Shown: in pieces, positions 1 to 12,600 of the stretch
Position numbering within the stretch: position 1 is the stretch's first letter
Layout: every line of letters begins with the position of its first letter
Source: Lithobates sylvaticus
Taxonomy: Eukaryota; Chordata; Amphibia; Anura; Ranidae
NCBI GenBank assembly: GCA_028564925.1
Contig: CM053034.1
Span: 149,852,052-149,916,051, forward strand
Direction: 5' to 3'
Length of the DNA: 64,000 bases
Program-made: the position numbers and the translations under genes
The notes under the pieces: model-generated
Databases searched by the model: none
What the model was told of the DNA's origin: nothing
What the model saw: the letters and a program-made list of their open reading frames with translations, nothing else

Positions 1-1546
1 AGGCCACTGGGCACTAGGATGTGTCACACATTGCGTGCACCATGGTGCACATGCATGTGCGATTGCTCATTAATGTTTCAGGCTGTTTGCGGCCAGGCGC
101 ACCGGCACACACCTGAGTGCCTGCCAACATCATCTGGAGCCCTGTTGAGTGTTGGCAGATGTGCCAGTTCTTCTGTGAACCATCCTCTGACACTCTGTCG
201 GTATTTTAGGCCTACAGCTTACACTGTGAGGCCGTGTAGTTGAATTTCCGAAATGCAGCAGCACAAGGTCCTTCTACAGCTGGCATGCACTAGTAAAGTA
301 GGAAAGCATGTAAGCCATATCCAAGCAGGCATTTTCAACCGGTGGGATAAAATTGATGTTTGTTTTCAACCATAATGACAACAGAATTTGATGGAGCGTG
401 CTAAAAAAATGTATTGAACAAATTTAATTTTTTTTAAATCTGGAAAAATGTTACGAAAAATCATATATATTGTAATGAAACCTGTTAAATAGTCTGAAAT
501 ATCTATCACTGTGAACAAGTGTTTGTACTGTTGTATCTGTCACAGTTTTAACTTTCATGAAAAAACATGCATCCTTACATCCTCCCTAAAAATATAACAA
601 ATAATAAACAAGTGCTACTGAGCAAACACAAACAACATTAATCTCCCTTTATATAATATGTTGTTTTTGAAAGTATATACTGTACGTGATTTTGCAATAG
701 CAAAGCCCGGGCACAGTTATAGTTGTAGTATCCCCTGCCAGAGTAAATTCTCACTGTGCTTTGTTGTTCAAAATATATTATATCACAGTAATCAGGGCAT
801 ATTTGCAACAATACAGTGATAATATAATGGCTGAAAAAAAAAGCTTTGCAAAAAATAGACCCTAAAAATAAAATAATTTCTTATCCTGTATTATAATCTT
901 AACTGTCTGTTCTTTGAGCTATCTGCTTTTCGGTATGAAATATCAGCTGATCCATGTCAACAACTAAGATTTTAACAGCCTAATGCTAGTACATCCTCAT
1001 TATGGCGTTACGTGTCCCAGTTTCCTGGATTTTCCCTACTTGAATTTGTAATGGTGAGTATTTTTCCTAGAACATTTCTGATTAAGGCTTTTTCTTAGAA
1101 CTCAAATTGTAAGCATGGTAAGACTTGGCTCCAGTATATTGTATTTAATATAGGAATGTGTAGAACTTTACAAATACCTAATGCCCCATCACTTAACTCT
1201 TCAATTTAATATCACAGATTTTATTTTTAACTGTTGCAAATTCTCTTCAGTTGTCAAAACACAAGATAATCAAGTTTGAAAGCTACACAGCATTAATGTT
1301 ATATACCCAACAATCAGTTAAAAGAAAAATAATTTAGACACTTTTTGTTAGAAGCTCAATATTTAATTTTCAGATATTTATATTCTAAACTGCACGATTC
1401 ACTGGAGAAAAATATTGAATATTTCTAAACTGCACATGTCTCACTGTAGTATAGTTTCTAGCTACAAACATTTCATTATTTTTGCTGACATTAAAGGCAA
1501 AATAGCCTAATGCCTACCTCCACTATTATTATAAAAATATATTTTT
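1..1546. other. No recognised gene
   Basis: AT-rich non-coding DNA. Short open frames here have no recognisable domain or coding bias. No repeat family was identified with confidence. Confidence 0.6.
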
Positions 1547-1660
1547 AGTGCAAAATCTGGTACGGCTCTGCACAAAAACCAAACAGGTGGCAGGTTTTAT
1601 TGACAAGCTGAAGTTAGAAGCTGATTGTCGACCATACACAATTGCACCAGATTTTGCACT
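1547..1660. mobile_element. Short palindromic MITE
   Basis: A 114-bp unit bounded by AGTGCAAAATCTGGT and its near-perfect reverse complement ACCAGATTTTGCACT. The interior is also imperfectly palindromic. It is followed by the phrase AGTAAATCAACCCC, which I remember as common next to frog short repeats. It is non-coding; the superfamily is not assigned. Confidence 0.65.
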
Positions 1661-2539
1661 CTTCAGGTTTAGTAAATCAACCCCACTATTTTTTTACTCT
1701 TCTCTTCTCATAGGTCCCGTTAGCATAAGTTGTGATCCATGTAAATACCTTTAAATTATAGGATAAAAGGGCCCTTTTTTATAAGCATTTAAAATGTATG
1801 ATCATTTGGAACAAGAGTCAGAATTAGATGCACATGACACACAGAAAAAGGACATCAACACAACACATGAAAAATAAAAAAATTACTTCCATTAAAATCC
1901 ATATTGTAGTACAAATTATATTTATAAAAGTCCATAGAAAATTAATCTTTTCCAGACAAAAGGTCTGAATACATAAGGTCCCCTCTGTCTTCCTAAAGGG
2001 GACATGACACCTTGTATAATCAAATAAATACAAAACCATCAAGGTATAACCCTTAAACTAATACTAAAACAATTCATGGAATTTACTCAAGATCACTTCT
2101 ATACACACTCAGACGAGGAGATTGCACAGTATTAGAGACATAAAATGCTCTGAGATTCTCACACAGGACCAAGTGTCAACTCTCTGAAAGCCTTGCTAGC
2201 TAAAAAAATGTCAACTCTGGGCAATAAAATCCTCCCTAACCAGGTTACCTTTGCTTTGACTAAAGTTTTAGATACTGATGGCCTACCTATTACAATTCTT
2301 AGAAAAAAAAAGAAAAAAAAAGAAGAATATAATAGAAAGGTAAGTAATCCCTGGGTGATTTTCTTTATTTTATGATACACATTGCAGTGTGCAATTAATA
2401 GTGGGGAATTAGAAAAGCTGTAAAAATCATACCTAACAAGGACTCTATAAAATGTATATGTTTAGACTATCATTCTTCCTACAATCTAAAATATGGATTT
2501 ATAATAAAAGTCCTTGCTAGCAGACATACAGTAACTAGC
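1661..2539. other. No recognised gene
   Basis: AT-rich sequence without a supportable gene. A short A-rich tract lies near 2304-2326. Confidence 0.55.
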
Positions 2540-2903
2540 GTGTCACCACGGTGGTGTAGTTGTTAGCACTCTCACCTAGCAGTAAGAAGGGTCGCTGGTT
2601 CAAATCCCAACCACGACACTGCCTGCCTGGAGTTTGCATGTTCTCCCTGTGCCTGCGTGGGTTTCCTCCGGGTACTCCGGTTTCCTCCCACAATCCAAAG
2701 ACATGCAGGTAGGTTAATTGGCTTCTGTCCAAAAATTGGCCCTAGTATATGAATGGGGACCTTGGATTGTGGGCTCCTTGAGGGTAGGGAGGGACCGATG
2801 TGAGTGTGCAATGTACAGGGATAGGGACAATTGTAGACACTCAGGTTGAACTGGATGTACTGATGTCTTTATTCAACTAACTAACTATGAAACTATGAAA
2901 CCA
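2540..2903 (+). mobile_element. tRNA-headed SINE
   Basis: The head resembles a tRNA-type polymerase III promoter: a box-A-like TGGTGTAGTTGTTAGCA near 2552-2568 and an exact box B, GGTTCAAATCC, at 2597-2607. It is followed by a conserved body (CATGTTCTCCCTGTGCCTGC, then CCGGTTTCCTCCCACAATCC) that I recognise from SINEs spread through fish and amphibian genomes. The tail contains a GAACTGGATG phrase and ACTATGAA repeats like the end of the LINE at 18385-18843, which suggests mobilisation by that CR1/L2-type LINE. I do not assign a family name. Confidence 0.75.
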
Positions 2904-4501
2904 TCTTATTTAATGAGACCAATAGTCTTAAATAACAGAAGTTTACTTTCAGTCACAAACCTTAAACAATTCATGAACAACCCAGAATAAGAATGCTGCC
3001 AAAAGTTTAGAATGGGGGATATTATTAGCTGAGCCTTACAAAATTAAACTTATACTCCACATTCTCAAAATAAATATATACTGTATATAGGCAGTGCTAT
3101 GTTCCAAATTAGTTGTGCTAACCTATAAAGTTGATAAAGTAGAATTCATAATGGCGATTTAAAAAACATGAATCATATAATGTATAATCAAGAAATGTGC
3201 AGATATAAGTCCAGCGAGGGAGTTAAAGCCTGCCTTGTTTCCTGATTTGAGGACATCTAGAATCATCTAGTCCTTTTCTCTACACCCTTGGCCAACCCCA
3301 ATCATTCTTTGTATTTCTAGGCTTTCAATTATGGAGGCTCAGCATCAAATGTGGGCATTACCTAGGACAGTTAACATGCAAATGCAGCCTGCCTAGGAAT
3401 GCCCACCCCTATAGACTGACAATCAACCATTAAAGCAAGGTGCTATTTTTCCATAACTCCTCCTAACTGCTTGCAATAGGGCTAAGGGTTCTTGAAAGGA
3501 TTACTGAGGCATGGTGCTGAGATATTTTCAGAAAACTATGTACATACAGAAGCAGGTGCATAAAGAAGCACAGTGACCTAGTGATGACACTACTGGGTCT
3601 AATAATAAGGTATGTAATAAAAATAGGTTTTATTTAAATGTTTCATTCAAATGTTGAGGGAAATGAGAAACATTAGCTTTCATTTAGACATAAAGCTTTC
3701 TTAGAAAAAATAAGATTCACACATGATCAGGTTTGCCTGTTAACACAGCATACAGGATTAGTTATCTTTACATCAAAGACATGCATAATTTTTGTGTTAT
3801 TTATGTACTGTATATAGTTAATATTGCAATCTTTTAAACAGTCTTCTAAAATCAACGACATGCAATCAAAAGCTACTTGATCATTCTAGAATCATTTTTC
3901 AGATTATAGCCTGTACTGTAGTGAAGCACAAACATTTTTATTCTACTATTGGAAGAGAGCCCCCTGGTTAATGGCCCACTTTAGAAATCAACAAAGTTCA
4001 AATACACCAATCCTTTTCCACTAGATGACAAAATCACCACTAGGTGACAAAAAAGCAGCAACAGTTCCAGTATCCTTCATAACATTCTGTAACTCAGAAC
4101 TAAGGATATAATGTATTTTATGGTATACTTGAGGAAGCTGCAGCAAAGATCAGGACTCTGGACAAGTAAACCCTATTGAGGGTCAAATATAAAATATCAG
4201 TAGCTTTTATACCAGCTTTGCTGATATTCTCATCCAATGCAGGTTGACCAATTATATTCTCTCCAAATATTGGCCTATTTTATCAAGTGATTATGAAATC
4301 TGGAGCATTACAAGGATCACTCCTAATGGCTTATAAATATTTCTGAATTCAAGAGATTACTTGGTAAATACAGTTTTATTTTTTTTTACCGGAGGGCAAA
4401 GTCTTAACAATACAAAACCAAAGTAAATTACTTTTTTTTACCTCTGCCTAGAGGCATATTTACATGTGGGCATCCAGGCCAATGTGGTTTTGTAAAAGGG
4501 C
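2904..4501. other. No recognised gene
   Basis: Non-coding, moderately AT-rich sequence. No splice-bounded exon, RNA gene or identified repeat family was seen. Confidence 0.5.
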
Positions 4502-5267
4502 TATACAGAAAGTTGGCTACCACCTCAATTTATAAAACTAGCCTTTACAGTAAGGTGCAATGGACATTACAAAAAGACAAAAATTTCAAAGCACACTTAC
4601 CAGCTAGCCTGCAAAAAACAAAAAAAAAATAACAATTCACTTTAAAAACAGAGGTTTTAGCTGCACACTTTTGTAAATATATGTGGAAGACTATGCCAAG
4701 GCTCCTCTGTATACTGCGGTCCTAACATATTTTTGAGAATCTCCAAGTTGAAGCATATATGGCAGTGAATAAATTAGGGAAAGGTTTGCCTGGAGGAATT
4801 CTACTCCTCCTTAAAGATACAGGGAAACAGTGATTGCCCATCAAGAGCACAATGGCAGCTGAAGGCATCTAATGTGTCTCCACACCAAATCCAGCAAACA
4901 AACTGTACAAAACGTTGGCTGCCACCCCAATTTATAACTAGCCTTTACTGTAAGGTACACATGGAAGGGCAATGAACATCACAGACAAAAATTTCCCAGC
5001 ACACTTACCAGCCAGTCTGCAAAACAACCCCCCAAAAAACAAAAACAAATTTACCCTGTCTAACAATCAACGTTAAAAGGGAGATTTCAGTTTTCACACA
5101 TGTGAAAAAATATGTAGGAGCCACAGTGCCTACATCAAGGCTCCTCTGTATACTGTGTTTCTAACTCTATATTTTTGCGAGTCTCCATCTTGGAACAAAT
5201 ACAGTATAGCAGTGGATAAATTAAGGGCAGGTTTGCATTGTGGGGGCCCACTCCTCCGTAACCACCT
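4502..5267. repeat. Diverged tandem duplication, unit about 400 bp
   Basis: The block from about 4502 to 4811 recurs from about 4903 to 5269. Shared landmarks include GTTGGCT, CAATTTATAA, ACTAGCCTTTAC, GCACACTTACCAGC and AAGGCTCCTCTGTATACTG in the same order. The copies have drifted by substitutions and small indels, so the duplication is old. It is non-coding. Confidence 0.6.
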
Positions 5268-6149
5268 CAATACCGGGTACTTTCACCCCCTTCCTGCCCA
5301 GGTCAATTTTCAGCTTTCAGTGCTGTCACGCTTTGAATGATAATTAGGGTTGAGCGAACCCGAACTGTAAAGTTTGGGTCCGTACTGGACTTTTGGGTGT
5401 CCGGGTCCCGAACCCGAACAAATTGACTGTGTGTTCGGGTTCGGGTCCGGTGTTCAGCAATGTATTGGCACCTTTTTAAAAGCTGCAGGGCAGCCAATCC
5501 ACATTAGTTTCACTAGTGTGCCCTTAGAAGCCATCACAGCCATGCCTACTAATGATATGGCTGTGATTGGCCAGTGCAGCATGTGACCCCGCCTCTATAT
5601 AAGCTAGAGGCGCACAGCACGTCACTCTGCTTTACACAGTGTAGGGAAAGTTTATTGGCTGCTGTGAGGGAGAGAATTACATGCTAGGAGTCAGTCCACA
5701 TTCCTGAAATATCTTATAATTAGTACGTGATCTACATAGCTAGAGAGTGTAGGTCAAGGTTTCTGTGTGTGTTTTGAGGGAGAGAGAATAATCCAGATTC
5801 AGAAATCAATTCTAAGACCTGGTTGGGTTGCAGTGCACAGTCTTTTTACACTGCCATGAGCCCAGTGCCAGACAAAATATAACTTTTATCTGCAAGCTTA
5901 GTGCACCAGCACTGCATATGTTACTGAGAGATACACGCTGTACTGTCTGTGGGTGTATTCTGCTATTGCAAAAACATTGCAAAAAAATAAAATTTTGCAG
6001 TGTTTTCTGCATGTTTACAGGAGTGTGTGACATATTCAATTGATCTATTTTTCTTCTATTGTGCTTTTCCATAGCATTTTCTGCAGTTTTGCAGTTTTTG
6101 AGATACACGCTGTACATACTGTGGGTGTATTCTGCTATTGCAAAAACAG

Positions 6150-8703
6150 GGAGCAGGGTGCAAAAGCGGAGCGTCCGTCCACTAGACAGTACGTCTGCTA
6201 CTGCCCAACGCAGCAAGGGACCAAGCACACCAAAGCCAGGTCCGAGGAGTTCCCTAGCAGTGGCAGTTCTTCAGACAATGTGCTGATGACAAGACACGAG
6301 TGGTTTGCACGCTGTGCAATCAGAGCCTGAAGCGAGGCATAAACATTCTCAAACTGAGCACAACCTGCATGACCAGGCATCTAAGTGCAAAGCACGAGAT
6401 GCAGTGGAGTAGACACCTCAAAAACCAAGAAAGGTCTCTGGCTCCTCCTGCTTCCTCTTCTGCTGCAGTCTCTGCCTCTTCATCCACCTCTGTAGTGACA
6501 GTGGCACCTGCCAACACGCAAACAGAGGATCTGCCAGCAACACTACCACCTGGGTCACCAACCATCTCCACAATGTCCCATGGAAGCGTTCAGCTCTCTA
6601 TCTCCCAAACACTTGAGCGGAAGAGGAAGTACACCCCTAGCCACCGCGATCCCTGGCCCTGAATGCCAGCATTTCAAAATTCCTCGCCTTTGAAATGCTG
6701 TCATTCCGTCTGGTGGAGACGCAGAGTTTTAAAAGGCTGATGGCATTGGCTGTCCCACAGTATGTCATGCCCAGCCGCCACTACTTTTCCAGGCGAGCTA
6801 TCCCTTCCCTGCACAACCAAGTGGGGGACAGAATCAGGTGTGCACTGCGCAACGCCATCTGTGGCAAGGTCCACCTAACTACGGATGCGTGGACCAGTAA
6901 GCACGGTCAGGGACGTTATATCTCCCTAACAGCACACTGGGTAAATGTAGTGGCGGCTGGGCCTGAGGCGGATAGCAGTTTGGCGCATGTCCTTCCACCA
7001 CCGAGGATTGCAGGGTGCTTCAGTTTGCCTCCTGTTGCTAACTCCTCCTACTCCGCCTCCTCATTCTCTACCACCTCCTCATCCGGTCAGCGTAACACCT
7101 TCACCACCAATTTCAGCACAGCCAGGGGTAAACGACAGCAGGCAATTTTAAAACTTTCCTGTTTGGGGGAAAAACCCCACACAGCGCAGGAGGGACATGG
7201 AACAACAGACCGATGAGTGGTTGGTGGCAGTGAGCCTCAAGCCCGGCCTGGTGGTGTGCGATAATGGGCGAAATCTCGTAGCAGCTCTGGGCCTAGACGG
7301 TTTGACGCACATCCCTTGCCTGGCGCATGTGCTGAACTTGGTGGTCCAGAGGTTCCTTAAAAATTACCCCGATATGCCAGAGCTGCTGCAGAAAGTGCGG
7401 GCCGTCTGTGCGCACTTTCGGCATTCTCACCCTGCTGCTGCTCGCTTGTCAGCGCTGCAGCGTAACTTTGGCCTTTCCACTCACCGTCTCATATGTGACG
7501 TGCCCACAAGGTGGAACTCCACCTTGCACATGCTGGCCAGACTGTGCGAGCAGCAGCAGGCGATAGTGGAGCTTCAGCTGCAGCACGCACGCGTGAGTCG
7601 CTCTGCGGAACAGCACCACTTCACCACCAATAACTGGGCCTCCATGCGAGACCTGTGTGCCTTGTTGCGCTGTTTCGAGCACTCCACCAACATGGCCAGT
7701 GCCGATGACGCCGTTCTCAGCGTTACTATCCCAGTTCTATGCCTCCTTGAAAAAACGCTTCAGGCGATGATGGAAGAGGATGTGGCACAGGAGGAGGAGG
7801 AGGAGGAGGAAGAGGGATCATTTCCAAGGCTTTCAGGGCAGTCAACAAGCACCAGGTACACAATTGACCGGCAGCAAGGGCACAGTTCTGGAGGATGATG
7901 AGGTGGAGGATGAGGAGGAGATGGAGGAGGAGGAACCATGTTCACAGCAGGGTGTCACCCAGACCAGCTCATGTCCATCACTGGTGCGTGGCTGGGGGGG
8001 ATACAGAAGACACAGACGATACACCTCCCACAGAGGACAGCTTTTCGTTGCCTCTGGGCAGCCTGGCACACATGAGCGATTACATGCTGCAGTGTCTCTG
8101 CAACGACCGCCGAGTTTCCCACATTTTAACTGGTGCTGATTACTGGGTGGCCACCCTGCTGGATCCCCGTTACAAGGACAACGTGCTGTCCTTAATTACC
8201 TCACTGGAGCGTGATCGTAAGATGCGCGAGTACAAGCGCACACTGGTAGACATGCTGCTGGTGGCATTCCCACTTGACAGTGGGGGTACGGTGGAAGCAA
8301 AAGGTGAAGGCAGAGGAGGAGGAAGAGGTCGCCAATGCATCCGGGACACTGCCAGCACCTCAGAAGGCAGGGTTAGCATGGCCGAAATGGGGCAGCATTT
8401 CACCAACATGGTGGAGCAGTATGTGTGCACACGCCTACACGTACTGAATGATGGGTCTGCCCCCTTCAACTTCTGGGTCTCCAAATTGGCATTCTCAGCT
8501 TGCCTGAGCTTGCCCTTTACGCCTTGGAGGTGCTGGCCTGTCCTGCAGCCAGTGTATTAGCTGAACGTGTATTTAGCATGGCAGGGGGCGTTATCACAGA
8601 CAAGCGCAGCCGCCTGTCCAGAGCCAATGTGGACAAGCTCACGTTCATTAAAATGAACCAGGCATGGATCCCACAGGACTTGTCTGTACCTTGTGCAGAA
8701 TAG
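6150..8703 (+). pseudogene. hAT transposase, degraded (family E copy 1)
   Basis: hAT transposases cut and paste their element with an RNase-H-like DDE domain interrupted by a helical insertion. Here the reading is split over several frames. A BED-type zinc finger (CTLC, later TCMTRHLSAKH) lies near 6305-6400. The first catalytic block (LTTDAWTSKHGQGRYISL) lies near 6875, the CDN/HIPCLAHVLNLVV block near 7257-7350, and RWNST near 7511. The C-terminal dimerisation block (ACPAASVLAERVFS, then KRSRLSRANVDKLTF) spans about 8535-8650 and ends at 8703. Compared with copy 2 it lacks the N-terminal part and has several frame changes, for example around 6650, 7200, 7880 and 8490. It is dead as a gene, but still a close relative of copy 2. 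Confidence 0.9.
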
Positions 8704-8745
8704 ACATGTATACCGGTGTTCTGACAAAAACTGTCTGGCCATCGG

Positions 8746-9071
8746 ATAGTGTCCGGCCACATACTGGGCAGGCGCAGCACTTGCGCAGTACGGAGGACAA
8801 GGAGATTCACAAAATCTCCGAAGATGAACGGCGCCTGCGCTGTGAGTGCAGGTTCAAGCCCCACCCTCCAAGTGGACATACGGTAGCACATAGTAACAGG
8901 GCCGCTCATGGGCTCGCTTTGCATGCCATGCTTCGGGCACCGCCTCTCTTGGCTCGGCTTCAACCTCGGATGATGTGGCTTGAACCTGGACTCACCGCGC
9001 ATCGTCTTAGGAGAGTTTCGAAATCCCCTTGTCCTACGTACTGAGCAAGCGCAGTACAGGGTGGACACTAT
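8746..9071. repeat. Palindromic MITE inside hAT family E
   Basis: The unit is bounded by ATAGTGTCC and GGACACTAT, with long imperfectly complementary arms: GGACAAGGAGATT on the left and AATCCCCTTGTCC on the right. The same unit sits at 59062-59356 in copy 2, so it entered the common ancestor. Its centre shares GGTTCAAGCCCCAC and CCAAGTGGACATA with the MITE at 17040-17357. Confidence 0.75.
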
Positions 9072-9473
9072 GCAACGGGGGACAGAATTCGACACATCAC
9101 CACCAGCCTTACCCAGCCATTGTTGTATTTTTGAACCAGTGTTGGCTATCTCGTCCTCCTCCACCGCCGCTTCCACCTACACCACCACATCCACCGCCAC
9201 CTCAACCTCCTACTCCATATGCAGCCCTCTAACCATTTCCATGACTTTTTTACAGCCATTTTAGTCTTTAAAAGTTCTGGTCCCCATTGACTTTTGAGGT
9301 TCGGAGTTCGGGGTCAAGTTCGGGTCAAGTTCGGTCCCGAACCCAGACTTTTTTCCGAAGTTCGGCCGAACCCGCCGAACCCGAACATCCAGGTGTCCGC
9401 TCAACTCTAATGATAATTACTTAGTCATGTAAAATTTTCACACAAAAAGAGCTTTCTTTTGGTGGTATGTAAT

Positions 9474-10654
9474 TGTCACGAATCGCAAGTAATACCTTTA
9501 TTCCCTGTCTGTCTGCTTACCTCTGGTCTGTTTATCAGCCTTGGGCCTGCACCTGCATGGTTAAGTAATCTTCCCTCAGTGTGGCTTCAACCTAGTCTCT
9601 ACAGGATACACTATTTAACACTGTGCTGTCCAAGCCTGCCTTACCCGAGCAATATTGTGTGTTTGACTTTCTGTGTGCTTCTTGCGTGTGCTCTACGTCT
9701 GTTTCTGTTTACCGATCTTGGCTTGTTCTGTGAAAATTCCTGCCTGCTAGTTACCCTGACATTTGGCGTGTTCTTTGTCTATCCTTGTCTGCTAGTTGCC
9801 AGGGTCTCCCAGCTCTGACTGGGTCACGCTCACGGTAGGCTACTGGAGGATAGAGAGGAAGCAGAAGTCCAGTCCAGGACAACAAGGCATAGTCAGGAGA
9901 TTGTCAGGGCTAGGCTCAGCCCTTCCTTCTCTGAGCTGGCCGCTCAGCTGTCGCCTAATTGCCAGCACCCATCTCTTTCCACAGTTACTCAGCTGTTGTT
10001 CATATTCTGCCTTCTTAAGCCATCCAGTCCAGAGAAGCTCTGCCTTCGCCTAGGTCAACATCACAAGAAACATCTTCTGCATTCCTGTTTAAAGACTGGC
10101 TTTGCTGACATCCCTTCTGGCTCCGTATCCTGCTTGATGTTCCACTACTTTTATCCCTGGCTTCTGGCTTGGCTGACTATCCTTTCCAGTTACTGAACTT
10201 TGGCTATGTTTTGGCTACATTTGCTCTTTTTACTTTTATTATTAAACAAGTGTGATTTAACTGTACTTCTGTCTCAGTCTGATTTCATGGTTTCTGACAG
10301 AGATAAGCCAAAGGCCGGGGCAACTAGCAGACAAGGATAGACAAAGAACATGCCAAAGGTCGGGATAACAAGCAGGCAGGGATAGTCACAGAACAAGCAA
10401 AGATTGGTAAGCAGAAAAAGATGTAGAGCACACGGAAAGAAGCACACGGAAAGCCAAACACACAATATTGCTCGGGCAAGGCAGGCTTGCACAGCATGGT
10501 GTTAAATAGTGTATCCTATAGAGGCTAGGATGGAGCCATGCTAAGGGGAGGTTACTTAACCATGCAGGTGTGAGAGTGCAGGCCCAAGGCTGATACACAG
10601 ACCAGAGATAAGCAGACAGACAGGACATGAAGGTATTTCTGGAGATTCATGACA
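9474..10654. mobile_element. LTR-like fossil with inverted terminal copy
   Basis: The unit begins TGTCACGAATC and ends with the inverted form GATTCATGACA. It is flanked by a 5-bp direct repeat, GTAAT (9469-9473 and 10655-10659). The left part (9474 to about 10302) looks like one LTR-like unit: TG at its start, ATTAAA near its 3' end and a TTTCTGACA terminus. The right part (about 10303-10654) is an inverted copy of the first 350 bp or so. No gag or pol sequence is present. It is an old, incomplete copy; the family is not assigned. A foldback DNA element is the alternative. Confidence 0.5.
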
Positions 10655-11709
10655 GTAATCATCACTGGGTTTTATATTTTTTGCGTTATAAATGAAAAGA
10701 ACATAAACGTATTTAAAATAATGCATTTTTCATGGTTTCCGATATAAAATTTAGCAAATAAGTAATTTTTATTCATACATTTTAATTAAAAATGTTACTA
10801 TATTTCTTTGGTAAAAATAATGCAAATCAGTGTATATTATTTAGTCTGTATGAAAGTTATAGAGTCTACAAGCTGTGATGCTGATTATTAAAAATTTATC
10901 AGACCTGATGTACTGGCAGCCTCATTTCTTGAAAAGTAGACCACCCAATGTATTTATTAAGAGGTATGCCAAGTTTTTTGAAGTTGTAATTTTTCCAAAA
11001 TTTTTTTGGAAATATAAGACATTAAATAAAATGTAATATTTTTTTTCCAAAACTCATATTAACAAATTATTTCTAACACTAGGCATACTTGCAACTACAC
11101 TCCAAAACACATCTTCTACTTCTCCTGAGTATGGCGATACCACATGTGTGAGACTTTTTCACAACCTAGCCACGTAGAGAGACCCAACATCCAAGGAGTA
11201 CTTTCAGACATTATCCACTTTTAGACCAGGCCTTCTTCTGACACTTTTTGTTTACAATTAAAATCAGTATTTTTGCTGGAAAATTACTTAGAACCCCCAA
11301 ACATTATATATTTTGTATCAAAGTCCCTAGAGAATAAAATGGTGAGTTTTGAAAAATTTTATGTCACAGAGTAATTGTGAAGGGGTTTTTCAAATGCAAT
11401 TGTACACACTAATGCATAAATACACTTTTTAATGCATTTCAATGCACACAAAGACAATATAATACCCACATTTTTGGTAAAATATAAAATATGGTGTTGC
11501 GCCGGGTAAATAGATACCAAACACATCATGCTTTAAAATTGTGCACTCTTGTGAAATGGCGCCATACTTTGGTATTTAAATATCTCCATAGGCAATGCTT
11601 TATAAGCTTTTATTGGTTAACAGTTTAGTTACACATGAGGGGCCAGAATTATTTCTCTCGCTCTGACGTTCGCTGCAATACCTCACATGTGTGGTTCGAT
11701 GTTTTATTT

Positions 11710-11895
11710 ATTTATTGGTGGGACACTGGTGCACTGACAGATGTTTTTGTGCACTTGTACACTGTGACAGATGTTGATCGTTCACTGGCGGACACTGACA
11801 GATGTTGATTTTACAATGGAACACTATTGCAGATATTTTTGTGCACTGGTACACTGTGACAGATGTTTTGTGCACTGGGACACTTGGTAGTTCAG
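11710..11895. repeat. Degenerate minisatellite
   Basis: About six or seven diverged copies of a roughly 26-bp motif built around GTGCACTGGTACACTGTGACAGATG. It lies at the right edge of the TTAA-type repeat, a position where I remember similar arrays in this repeat type. It is non-coding. Confidence 0.65.
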
Positions 11896-12600
11896 GCGAA
11901 GGCCAGAAGGCATCCACATACCACTGGCAGCCCAGCACCTTATGCCTTGTAAAGAAGATACATGTTTTCCCGTTTGTAAGTGTAATTTTAATATTTTTCA
12001 TTAAATAAATGGAATTACTACACTATGAGAGTTCTTTCCCTCTATTGATCCTGGTTGGTTCCAAGCGACACAGTGTTGTCAGCTGCACATCCCATTGTAT
12101 CTGTCCACTGGGTATTTAGGAGGAAAGAGAAGATCAACCAAGCACCCTCTCACTAGAATTAGCATGTTAAAACCCTTATGAATGAGAGGGGTGCGTGCCA
12201 CACTTCACTTTATGTTGTTTTCCAAGCACTTTAGCAATGATTAATATTTGAGCACAGAGCACCTTTTAAAAAAAAAGAAGGTTCATTGTGGAATGAACAT
12301 TCTTGGGACACTTTAAGAATTTGTTTCTTCTTTTTCACAGACAGTTCATTATAATTCTTATGTGTAGTCTAATATGATTTATAAGTGTAAATTGGAAATG
12401 TTACTGGGCTAACTCAAGTAAATGAAAAGTGGAAAGCTGCTACATAAACAATGTGAAAAGGATGCTAAATAGTGAATGATGAAAAATGTAGAGCTAAAGG
12501 ATAAACAAATATGGCTGTATGCACATAATAAATGGGTGGTGAAAAATCAATCATACAAAAATTTTAAAGGATTGGAAATGTGAAAAAAAGTCCAATAAAT
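11896..12600. other. No recognised gene
   Basis: Non-coding sequence with no supportable exon or RNA gene. Confidence 0.5.

Larger units (their letters stand above)
5345..9409 (+). mobile_element. hAT transposon, family E, copy 1 (4,065 bp)
   Basis: It begins TAGGGTTGAGCGAACCCGAA and ends with the inverted counterpart CTCAACTCTA. It is flanked by a perfect 8-bp target duplication, ATGATAAT (5337-5344 and 9410-9417), as expected for hAT. The interior matches the 54464-60003 element closely, but copy 1 lacks about 760 bp that encode the transposase N-terminus: its sequence jumps near 6149 straight to the GGGAGCAGGGTGCAAAAGC segment. It carries a decayed transposase and a small palindromic MITE in its 3' part. 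Confidence 0.92.
5268..11705 (+). mobile_element. Old TTAA-type (piggyBac-like) repeat split by later insertions
   Basis: Pieces at 5268-5344, 9410-9468 and 10660-11705 read as one interrupted repeat. It starts near TAACCACCTCAATACCGGG and continues with AGCTTTCTTTTGGTGGTAT, a phrase also present in the TTAA-bounded repeat at 19157-20179. Later it has GCCGGGTAAATAGATACC and CCTCACATGTGTGGTT, shared in similar form with the repeat at 42612-46948. It is non-coding. It was opened twice, by the hAT at 5345 and by the LTR-like element at 9474. The piggyBac assignment is by analogy with the better bounded copies. Confidence 0.55.

Noticed and set aside
19-243. Cysteine-rich small protein
   Set aside because: It has no signal peptide, no domain and no exon structure; its length is within chance for this composition.
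2540-2620. True tRNA gene
   Set aside because: Box A and box B are present, but the arms do not fold into a cloverleaf, and a SINE body and tail follow.
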